From Crossaster papposus (taxonomy: Eukaryota > Echinodermata > Asteroidea > Velatida > Solasteridae), in assembly GCA_037893245.1 (NCBI GenBank), contig JBAIAA010001513.1, positions 124,001 through 188,000 on the forward strand: a DNA stretch of 64,000 nt, written 5' to 3'. Position numbers and translations under genes: made by a program. The notes beneath the pieces were generated by a model, which was given only the letters and a program-made list of their open reading frames with translations, made no database searches and had not been told where the DNA came from. Numbering within the stretch: the first letter of the stretch is position 1; every line of letters starts with the position of its first letter. Shown piece by piece: positions 53,450 through 63,776 of this stretch.

Positions 53450-53921
53450 AGATTTGGTCTACAATCGGCATATCCCTACTACTACATATTTAAGATTTGG
53501 TCTACAATCGGCATATCCCTACTACTACATATTTAAGATTTGGTCTACAATCGGCATATCCCTACTACTACATATTTAAGATTTGGTCTACAATCGGCAT
53601 ATCCCTACTACTACATATTTAAGATTTGGTCTACAATCGGCATATACCTACTACTACATATTTAAGATTTGGTCTACAATCGGCATATCCCTACTACTAC
53701 ATATTTAAGATTTGGTCTACAATCGGCATATCCCTACTACTACATATTTAAGATTTGGTCTACAATCGGCATATCCCTACTACTACATATTTAAGATTTG
53801 GTCTACAATCGGCATATCCCTACTACTACATATTTAAGATTTGGTCTACAATCGGCATATCCCTACTACTACATATTTAAGATTTGTCTACAATCGGCAT
53901 ATCCCTACTACTACATATTTA

Positions 53922-54032
53922 ACTCGAGGGCTTGTTCCCACATCAGGTGTTTATTTCTACTGAACACTTCTTTCCCTTTACATAATAATAAATGTGAGTT
54001 TGTTTTGTTATCAGATCAAATTGAGTTTTTTA
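53922..54032 (+). repeat. Alpha-type B, C42A subtype
   Basis: CTGAACAC replaces CTGCACAC. 871 bp after the gamma start. Followed by a CAAACGGCCTAT unit. Confidence 0.94.
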
Positions 54033-54376
54033 AGATTTGGTCTACAATCGGCATATCCCTACTACTACATATTTAAGATTTGGTCTACAAACGGCCTATC
54101 CCTACTACTACATATTTAAGATTTGGTCTACAATCGGCATATCCCTACTACTACATATTTAAGATTTGGTCTACAATCGGCATATACCTACTACTACATA
54201 TTTAAGAGTTGGTCTACAATCGGCATATCGCTACTACTACATATTTAAGATTTGGTCTACAATCGGCATATCCCTACTACTACATATTTAAGATTTGGTC
54301 TACAATCGGCATATCCCTACTACTACATATTTAAGATTTGGTCTACAATCGGCATATCCCTACTACTACATATTTA

Positions 54377-54487
54377 ACTCGAGGGCTTGTTCCCACATCA
54401 GGTGTTTATTTCTACTGCACACTTCTTTCCCTTTACATAATAATAAATGTGAGTTTGTTTTGTTATCAGATCAAATTGAGTTTTTTA
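54377..54487 (+). repeat. Beta-type B
   Basis: 455 bp after the alpha B. CATATTCC and ATTTGCTCTAC units follow. Confidence 0.94.
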
Positions 54488-55092
54488 AGATTTGGTCTAC
54501 AATCGGCATATCCCTACTACTACCTATTTAAGATTTGGTCTACAATCGGCATATCCCTACTACTACATATTTAAGATTTGGTCTACAATCGGCATATTCC
54601 TACTACTACATATTTAAGATTTGGTCTACAATCGGCATATCCCTACTACTACATATTTAAGATTTGCTCTACAATCGGCATATCCCTACTACTACATATT
54701 TAAGATTTGGTCTACAATCGGCATATCCCTACTACTACATATTTAAGATTTGGTCTACAATCGGCATATCCCTACTACTACATATTTAAGATTTGGTCTA
54801 CAATCGGCATATCCCTACTACTACATATTTAAGATTTGGTCTACAATCGGCATATCCCTACTACTACATATTTAAGATTTGGTCTACAATCGGCATATCC
54901 CTACTACTACTACATATTTAAGATTTGGTCTACAATCGGCATATCCCTACTACTACATATTTAAGATTTGGTCTACAATCGGCATATCCCTACTACTACA
55001 TATTTAAGATTTGGTCTACAATCGGCATATCCCTACTACTACATATTTAAGATTTGGTCTACAATCGGCATATCCCTACTACTACATATTTA

Positions 55093-55424
55093 ACTCGAGG
55101 GCTTGTTCCCACATCAGGTGTTTATTTATACTGCACACTTCTTTTCCTTTACATATTTAACTCGAGGGCTTGTTCCCACATCAGGTGTTTATTTCTACTG
55201 CACACTTCTTTCCCTTTACATAATAATAAATGTGAGTTTGTTTTGTTATCAGATCAAATTGAGTTTTTTAAGATTTGGTCTACAATCGGCATATCCCTAC
55301 TACTACATATTTAACTCGTGGGCTTGTTCCCACATCAGGTGTTTATTTCTACTGCACACTTCTTTCCCTTTACATAATAATAAATGTGAGTTTGTTTTGT
55401 TATCAGATCAAATTGAGTTTTTTA
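55093..55424 (+). repeat. Bs-B-A-B block, 332 bp (recombinant gamma)
   Basis: Bs 55093-55159 (C36A, CTTTTCCTTT), B 55160-55270, one monomer, then a full B 55314-55424 that begins ACTCGTGGGC, the A6T mark otherwise typical of Bs2. This looks like exchange between a Bs2 head and a full B body. Confidence 0.92.
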
Positions 55425-55725
55425 AGATTTGGTCTACAATCGGCATATCCCTACTACTACATATTTAAGATTTGGTCTACAATCGGCATATCCCTACTAC
55501 TACATATTTAAGATTTGGTCTACAATCGGCATATCCCTACTACTACATATTTAAGATTTGGTCTACAATCGGCATATCCCTACTACTACATATTTAAGAT
55601 TTGGTCTACAATCGGCATATCCCTACTACTACATATTTAAGATTTGGTCTACAATCGGCATATCCCTACTACTACATATTTAAGATTTGGTCTACAATCG
55701 GCATATCCCTACTACTACATATTTA

Positions 55726-55836
55726 ACTCGAGGGCTTGTTCCCACATCAGGTGTTTATTTCTACTGCACACTTCTTTCCCTTTACATAATAATAAATGTG
55801 AGTTTGTTTTGTTATCAGATCAAATTGAGTTTTTTA
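55726..55836 (+). repeat. Beta-type B
   Basis: The counterpart of 54377 at +1,349, with the same downstream variants. Confidence 0.94.
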
Positions 55837-56441
55837 AGATTTGGTCTACAATCGGCATATCCCTACTACTACCTATTTAAGATTTGGTCTACAATCGGCA
55901 TATCCCTACTACTACATATTTAAGATTTGGTCTACAATCGGCATATTCCTACTACTACATATTTAAGATTTGGTCTACAATCGGCATATCCCTACTACTA
56001 CATATTTAAGATTTGCTCTACAATCGGCATATCCCTACTACTACATATTTAAGATTTGGTCTACAATCGGCATATCCCTACTACTACATATTTAAGATTT
56101 GGTCTACAATCGGCATATCCCTACTACTACATATTTAAGATTTGGTCTACAATCGGCATATCCCTACTACTACATATTTAAGATTTGGTCTACAATCGGC
56201 ATATCCCTACTACTACATATTTAAGATTTGGTCTACAATCGGCATATCCCTACTACTACTACATATTTAAGATTTGGTCTACAATCGGCATATCCCTACT
56301 ACTACATATTTAAGATTTGGTCTACAATCGGCATATCCCTACTACTACATATTTAAGATTTGGTCTACAATCGGCATATCCCTACTACTACATATTTAAG
56401 ATTTGGTCTACAATCGGCATATCCCTACTACTACATATTTA

Positions 56442-56773
56442 ACTCGAGGGCTTGTTCCCACATCAGGTGTTTATTTATACTGCACACTTCTTTTCCTTTA
56501 CATATTTAACTCGAGGGCTTGTTCCCACATCAGGTGTTTATTTCTACTGCACACTTCTTTCCCTTTACATAATAATAAATGTGAGTTTGTTTTGTTATCA
56601 GATCAAATTGAGTTTTTTAAGATTTGGTCTACAATCGGCATATCCCTACTACTACATATTTAACTCGTGGGCTTGTTCCCACATCAGGTGTTTATTTCTA
56701 CTGCACACTTCTTTCCCTTTACATAATAATAAATGTGAGTTTGTTTTGTTATCAGATCAAATTGAGTTTTTTA
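56442..56773 (+). repeat. Bs-B-A-B block, second copy
   Basis: The counterpart of 55093 at +1,349: Bs 56442-56508, B 56509-56619, B 56663-56773 with A6T. Confidence 0.92.
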
Positions 56774-57159
56774 AGATTTGGTCTACAATCGGCATATCCC
56801 TACTACTACATATTTAAGATTTGGTCTACAATCGGCATATCCCTACTACTACATATTTAAGATTTGGTCTACAATCGGCATATCCCTACTACTACATATT
56901 TAAGATTTGGTCTACAATCGGCATATCCCTACTACTACATATTTAAGATTTGGTCTACAATCGGCATATCCCTACTACTACATATTTAAGATTTGGTCTA
57001 CAATCGGCATATCCCTACTACTACATATTTAAGATTTGGTCTACAATCGGCATATCCCTACTACTACATATTTAAGATTTGGTCTACAATCGGCATATCC
57101 CTACTACTACATATTTAAGATTTGTCTACAATCGGCATATCCCTCCTACTACATATTTA

Positions 57160-57270
57160 ACTCGAGGGCTTGTTCCCACATCAGGTGTTTATTTCTACTG
57201 CACACTTCTTTCCCTTTACATAATAATAAATGTCAGTTTGTTTTGTTATCAGATCAAATTGAGTTTTTTA
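57160..57270 (+). repeat. Alpha-type B, G75C subtype
   Basis: The same marks as 49285 and 51794 (42-bp CCCTCCTAC monomer, ATGTCAG). Confidence 0.94.
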
Positions 57271-57614
57271 AGATTTGGTCTACAATCGGCATATCCCTAC
57301 TACTACATATTTAAGATTTGGTCTACAAACGGCATATCCCTACTACTACATATTTAAGATTTGGTCTACAATCGGCATATCCCTACTACTACATATTTAA
57401 GATTTGGTCTACAATCGGCATATCCCTACTACTACATATTTAAGAGTTGGTCTACAATCGGCATATCGCTACTACTACATATTTAAGATTTGGTCTACAA
57501 TCGGCATATCCCTACTACTACATATTTAAGATTTGGTCTACAATCGGCATATCCCTACTACTACATATTTAAGATTTGGTCTACAATCGGCATATCCCTA
57601 CTACTACATATTTA

Positions 57615-57725
57615 ACTCGAGGGCTTGTTCCCACATCAGGTGTTTATTTCTACTGCACACTTCTTTCCCTTTACATAATAATAAATGTGAGTTTGTTTTG
57701 TTATCAGATCAAATTGAGTTTTTTA
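57615..57725 (+). repeat. Beta-type B
   Basis: 455 bp after the alpha B. A CTAATACATA unit follows near 57886. The AAATTTGG mark of its relatives is absent. Confidence 0.94.
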
Positions 57726-58630
57726 AGATTTGGTCTACAATCGGCATATCCCTACTACTACCTATTTAAGATTTGGTCTACAATCGGCATATCCCTACTA
57801 CTACATATTTAAGATTTGGTCTACAATCGGCATATTCCTACTACTACATATTTAAGATTTGGTCTACAATCGGCATATCCCTACTAATACATATTTAAGA
57901 TTTGGTCTACAATCGGCATATCCCTACTACTACATATTTAAGATTTGGTCTACAATCGGCATATCCCTACTACTACATATTTAAGATTTGGTCTACAATC
58001 GGCATATCCCTACTACTACATATTTAAGATTTGGTCTACAATCGGCATATCCCTACTACTACATATTTAAGATTTGGTCTACAATCGGCATATCCCTACT
58101 ACTACATATTTAAGATTTGGTCTACAATCGGCATATCCCTACTACTACTACATATTTAAGATTTGGTCTACAATCGGCATATCCCTACTACTACATATTT
58201 AAGATTTTGTCTACAATCGGCATATCCCTACTACTACATATTTAAGATTTGGTCTACAATCGGCATATCCCTACTACTACATATTTAAGATTTGGTCTAC
58301 AATCGGCATATCCCTACTACTACATATTTAAGATTTGGTCTACAATCGGCATATCCCTACTACTACATATTTAAGATTTGGTCTACAATCGGCATATCCC
58401 TACTACTACATATTTAAGATTTGGTCTACAATCGGCATATCCCTACTACTACATATTTAAGATTTGGTCTACAATCGGCATATCCCTACTACTACATATT
58501 TAAGATTTGGTCTACAATCGGCATATCCCTACTACTACATATTTAAGATTTGGTCTACAATCGGCATATCCCTACTACTACATATTTAAGATTTGTCTAC
58601 AATCGGCATATCCCTCCTACTACATATTTA

Positions 58631-58741
58631 ACTCGAGGGCTTGTTCCCACATCAGGTGTTTATTTCTACTGCACACTTCTTTCCCTTTACATAATAATAA
58701 ATGTCAGTTTGTTTTGTTATCAGATCAAATTGAGTTTTTTA
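58631..58741 (+). repeat. Alpha-type B, G75C subtype
   Basis: 1,471 bp after 57160 and 6,837 bp after 51794. Confidence 0.94.
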
Positions 58742-59085
58742 AGATTTGGTCTACAATCGGCATATCCCTACTACTACATATTTAAGATTTGGTCTACAAA
58801 CGGCATATCCCTACTACTACATATTTAAGATTTGGTCTACAATCGGCATATCCCTACTACTACATATTTAAGATTTGGTCTACAATCGGCATATCCCTAC
58901 TACTACATATTTAAGAGTTGGTCTACAATCGGCATATCGCTACTACTACATATTTAAGATTTGGTCTACAATCGGCATATCCCTACTACTACATATTTAA
59001 GATTTGGTCTACAATCGGCATATCCCTACTACTACATATTTAAAATTTGGTCTACAATCGGCATATCCCTACTACTACATATTTA

Positions 59086-59196
59086 ACTCGAGGGCTTGTT
59101 CCCACATCAGGTGTTTATTTCTACTGCACACTTCTTTCCCTTTACATAATAATAAATGTGAGTTTGTTTTGTTATCAGATCAAATTGAGTTTTTTA
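59086..59196 (+). repeat. Beta-type B
   Basis: The counterpart of 52249 at +6,837, with the AAATTTGG unit before it. Confidence 0.94.
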
Positions 59197-59887
59197 AGAT
59201 TTGGTCTACAATCGGCATATCCCTACTACTACCTATTTAAGATTTGGTCTACAATCGGCATATCCCTACTACTACATATTTAAGATTTGGTCTACAATCG
59301 GCATATTCCTACTACTACATATTTAAGATTTGGTCTACAATCGGCATATCCCTACTAATACATATTTAAGATTTGGTCTACAATCGGCATATCCCTACTA
59401 CTACATATTTAAGATTTGGTCTACAATCGGCATATCCCTACTACTACATATTTAAGATTTGGTCTACAATCGGCATATCCCTACTACTACATATTTAAGA
59501 TTTGGTCTACAATCGGCATATCCCTACTACTACATATTTAAGATTTGGTCTACAATCGGCATATCCCTACTACTACATATTTAAGATTTGGTCTACAATC
59601 GGCATATCCCTACTACTACTACATATTTAAGATTTGGTCTACAATCGGCATATCCCTACTACTACATATTTAAGATTTTGTCTACAATCGGCATATCCCT
59701 ACTACTACATATTTAAGATTCGGTCTACAATCGGCATATCCCTACTACTACATATTTAAGATTTGGTCTACAATCGGCATATCCCTACTACTACATATTT
59801 AAGATTTGGTCTACAATCGGCATATCCCTACTACTACATATTTAAGATTTGGTCTACAATCGGCATATCCCTACTACTACATATTTA

Positions 59888-60286
59888 ACTCGAGGGCTTG
59901 TTCCCACATCAGGTGTTTATTTAAACTGCACACTTCTTTCCCTTTACATATTTAACTCGAGGGCTTGTTCCCACATCAGGTGTTTATTTCTACTGCACAC
60001 TTCTTTCCCTTTACATAATAATAAATGTGAGTTTGTTTTGTTATCAGATCAAATTGAGTTTTTTAAGATTTGGTCTACAATCGGCATATCCCTACTACTA
60101 CATATTTAACTCGTGGGCTTGTTCCCACATCAGGTGTTTATTTCTACTGCACACTTATTTCCCTTTATATATTTAACTCGAGGGCTTGTTCCCACATCAG
60201 GTGTTTATTTCTACTGCACACTTCTTTCCCTTTGCATAATAATAAATGTGAGTTTGTTTTGTTATCAGATCAAATTGAGTTTTTTA
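59888..60286 (+). repeat. Gamma cassette
   Basis: Bs1 59888-59954, B1 59955-60065, Bs2 60109-60175, B2 60176-60286. The ATTCGGTC monomer at 59721 precedes it, as in the copy 6,837 bp upstream. Confidence 0.94.
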
Positions 60287-60758
60287 AGATTTGGTCTACA
60301 ATCGGCATATCCCTACTACTACATATTTAAGATTTGGTCTACAATCGGCATATCCCTACTACTACATATTTAAGATTTGGTCTACAATCGGCATATCCCT
60401 ACTACTACATATTTAAGATTTGGTCTACAATCGGCATATCCCTACTACTACATATTTAAGATTTGGTCTACAATCGGCATATACCTACTACTACATATTT
60501 AAGATTTGGTCTACAATCGGCATATCCCTACTACTACATATTTAAGATTTGGTCTACAATCGGCATATCCCTACTACTACATATTTAAGATTTGGTCTAC
60601 AATCGGCATATCCCTACTACTACATATTTAAGATTTGGTCTACAATCGGCATATCCCTACTACTACATATTTAAGATTTGGTCTACAATCGGCATATCCC
60701 TACTACTACATATTTAAGATTTGTCTACAATCGGCATATCCCTACTACTACATATTTA

Positions 60759-60869
60759 ACTCGAGGGCTTGTTCCCACATCAGGTGTTTATTTCTACTGA
60801 ACACTTCTTTCCCTTTACATAATAATAAATGTGAGTTTGTTTTGTTATCAGATCAAATTGAGTTTTTTA
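60759..60869 (+). repeat. Alpha-type B, C42A subtype
   Basis: CTGAACAC mark shared only with 53922. Confidence 0.94.
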
Positions 60870-61212
60870 AGATTTGGTCTACAATCGGCATATCCCTACT
60901 ACTACATATTTAAGATTTGGTCTACAAACGGCCTATCCCTACTACTACATATTTAAGATTTGGTCTACAATCGGCATATCCCTACTACTACATATTTAAG
61001 ATTTGGTCTACAATCGGCATATACCTACTACTACATATTTAAGAGTTGGTCTACAATCGGCATATCGCTACTACTACATATTTAAGATTTGGTCTACAAT
61101 CGGCATATCCCTACTACTACATATTTAAGATTTGGTCTACAATCGGCATATCCCTACTACTACATATTTAAGAATTGTCTACAATCGGCATATCCCTACT
61201 ACTACATATTTA

Positions 61213-61323
61213 ACTCGAGGGCTTGTTCCCACATCAGGTGTTTATTTCTACTGCACACTTCTTTCCCTTTACATAATAATAAATGTGAGTTTGTTTTGTT
61301 ATCAGATCAAATTGAGTTTTTTA
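61213..61323 (+). repeat. Alpha-type B (AGAATTGTC variant)
   Basis: The 42-bp monomer before it reads AGAATTGTCTAC. An AGATATGG monomer follows. Only 454 bp after the previous alpha, where a beta would be expected. Confidence 0.93.
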
Positions 61324-61796
61324 AGATTTGGTCTACAATCGGCATATCCCTACTACTACATATTTAAGATTTGGTCTACAATCGGCATATCCCTACTACT
61401 ACATATTTAAGATATGGTCTACAATCGGCATATCCCTACTACTACATATTTAAGATTTGGTCTACAATCGGCATATCCCTACTACTACATATTTAAGATT
61501 TGGTCTACAATCGGCATATTCCTACTACTACATATTTAAGATTTGGTCTACAATCGGCATATCCCTACTACTACATATTTAAGATTTGGTCTACAATCGG
61601 CATATCCCTACTACTACATATTTAAGATTTTGTCTACAATCGGCATATCCCTACTACTACATATTTAAGATTTGGTCTACAATCGGCATATCCCTACTAC
61701 TACATATTTAAGATTTGGTCTACAATCGGCATATCCCTACTACTACATATTTAAGATTTGGTCTACAATCGGCATATCCCTACTACTACATATTTA

Positions 61797-61934
61797 ACTC
61801 GAGGGCATGTTCCCACATCAGGTGTTTATTTATACTGCACACTTCTTTCCCTTTACATATTTAACTCGAGGGCTTGTTCCCACATCAGGTGTTTATTTCT
61901 ACTGCACACTTCTTTCCCTTTACATAATATATAT
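61797..61934 (+). repeat. Epsilon block: Bs plus B truncated at about position 66
   Basis: Bs 61797-61863 (GGGCATGTTCCC, C36A), then B from 61864 that stops at ATAATA (about 61929) and passes through a TATATAT stretch into monomer position 22 or so (ATATCCC). The join lies in an AT dinucleotide tract. Confidence 0.9.
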
Positions 61935-62385
61935 ATCCCTACTACTACATATTTAAGATTTGGTCTACAATCGGCATATCCCTACTACTACATATTTAAG
62001 ATTTGGTCTACAATCGGCATATCCCTACTACTACATATTTAAGATTTGGTCTACAATCGGCATATCCCTACTACTACATATTTAAGATTTGGTCTACAAT
62101 CGGCATATCCCTACTACTACATATTTAAGATTTGGTCTACAATCGGCATATCCCTACTACTACATATTTAAGATTTGGTCTACAATCGGCATATCCCTAC
62201 TACTACATATTTAAGATTTGGTCTACAATCGGCATATCCCTACTACTACATATTTAAGATTTGGTCTACAATCGGCATATCCCTACTACTACATATTTAA
62301 GATTTGGTCTACAATCGGCATATCCCTACTACTACATATTTAAGATTTGGTCTACAATCGGCATATCCCTACTACTACATATTTA

Positions 62386-62496
62386 ACTCGAGGGCTTGTT
62401 CCCACATCATGTGTTTATTTATACTGCACACTTCTTTCCCTTTACATAATAATAAATGTGAGTTTGTTTTGTTATCAGATCAAATTGAGTTTTTTA
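62386..62496 (+). repeat. B element, C36A with CATCATGTG
   Basis: The CAGGTG box reads CATGTG, and TTTATAC is present. Neither alpha nor beta marks flank it. Confidence 0.93.
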
Positions 62497-63054
62497 AGAT
62501 TTGGTCTACAATCGGCATATCCCTACTACTACATATTTAAGATTTGGTCTACAATCGGCATATCCCTACTACTACATATTTAAGATTTGGTCTACAATCG
62601 GCATATCCCTACTACTACATATTTAAGATTTGGTCTACAATCGGCATATCCCTACTACTACATATTTAAGATTTGGTCTACAATCGGCATATTCCTACTA
62701 CTACATATTTAAGATTTGGTCTACAATCGGCATATCCCTACTACTACATATTTAAGATTTGGTCTACAATCGGCATATCCCTACTACTACATATTTAAGA
62801 TTTGGTCTACAATCGGCATATCCCTACTACTACATATTTAAGATTTGGTCTACAATCGGCATATCCCTACTACTACATATTTAAGATTTGGTCTACAATC
62901 GGCATATTCCTACTACTACATATTTAAGATTTGGTCTACAATCGGCATATCCCTACTACTACATATTTAAGATTTGGTCTACAATCGGCATATCCCTACT
63001 ACTACATATTTAAGAATTGTCTACAATCGGCATATCCCTACTACTACATATTTA

Positions 63055-63165
63055 ACTCGAGGGCTTGTTCCCACATCAGGTGTTTATTTCTACTGCACAC
63101 TTCTTTCCCTTTACATAATAATAAATGTGAGTTTGTTTTGTTATCAGATCAAATTGAGTTTTTTA
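63055..63165 (+). repeat. Alpha-type B (AGAATTGTC variant)
   Basis: The counterpart of 61213 at +1,842. Confidence 0.93.
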
Positions 63166-63638
63166 AGATTTGGTCTACAATCGGCATATCCCTACTACTA
63201 CATATTTAAGATTTGGTCTACAATCGGCATATCCCTACTACTACATATTTAAGATATGGTCTACAATCGGCATATCCCTACTACTACATATTTAAGATTT
63301 GGTCTACAATCGGCATATCCCTACTACTACATATTTAAGATTTGGTCTACAATCGGCATATTCCTACTACTACATATTTAAGATTTGGTCTACAATCGGC
63401 ATATCCCTACTACTACATATTTAAGATTTGGTCTACAATCGGCATATCCCTACTACTACATATTTAAGATTTTGTCTACAATCGGCATATCCCTACTACT
63501 ACATATTTAAGATTTGGTCTACAATCGGCATATCCCTACTACTACATATTTAAGATTTGGTCTACAATCGGCATATCCCTACTACTACATATTTAAGATT
63601 TGGTCTACAATCGGCATATCCCTACTACTACATATTTA

Positions 63639-63776
63639 ACTCGAGGGCATGTTCCCACATCAGGTGTTTATTTATACTGCACACTTCTTTCCCTTTACAT
63701 ATTTAACTCGAGGGCTTGTTCCCACATCAGGTGTTTATTTCTACTGCACACTTCTTTCCCTTTACATAATATATAT
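63639..63776 (+). repeat. Epsilon block, second copy
   Basis: The counterpart of 61797 at +1,842: Bs 63639-63705 and a truncated B from 63706, with the same AT-tract join. Confidence 0.9.

Larger units (their letters stand above)
54377..57030 (+). repeat. HOR pair, 1,349 bp (beta plus recombinant gamma)
   Basis: Beta, CATATTCC, ATTTGCTCTAC, a 46-bp monomer (near 54908 and 56255) and the Bs-B-A-B block recur at 1,349 bp. Confidence 0.91.
51794..61080 (+). repeat. Long-range duplication, 6,837-bp offset
   Basis: The segment from 51794 to about 54240 recurs from 58631 to about 61080: alphaC, beta, a 46-bp monomer, ATTCGG (52884/59721), gamma and the C42A alpha all match. The 1,349-bp HOR and another alpha-beta pair lie between the copies. 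Confidence 0.9.
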
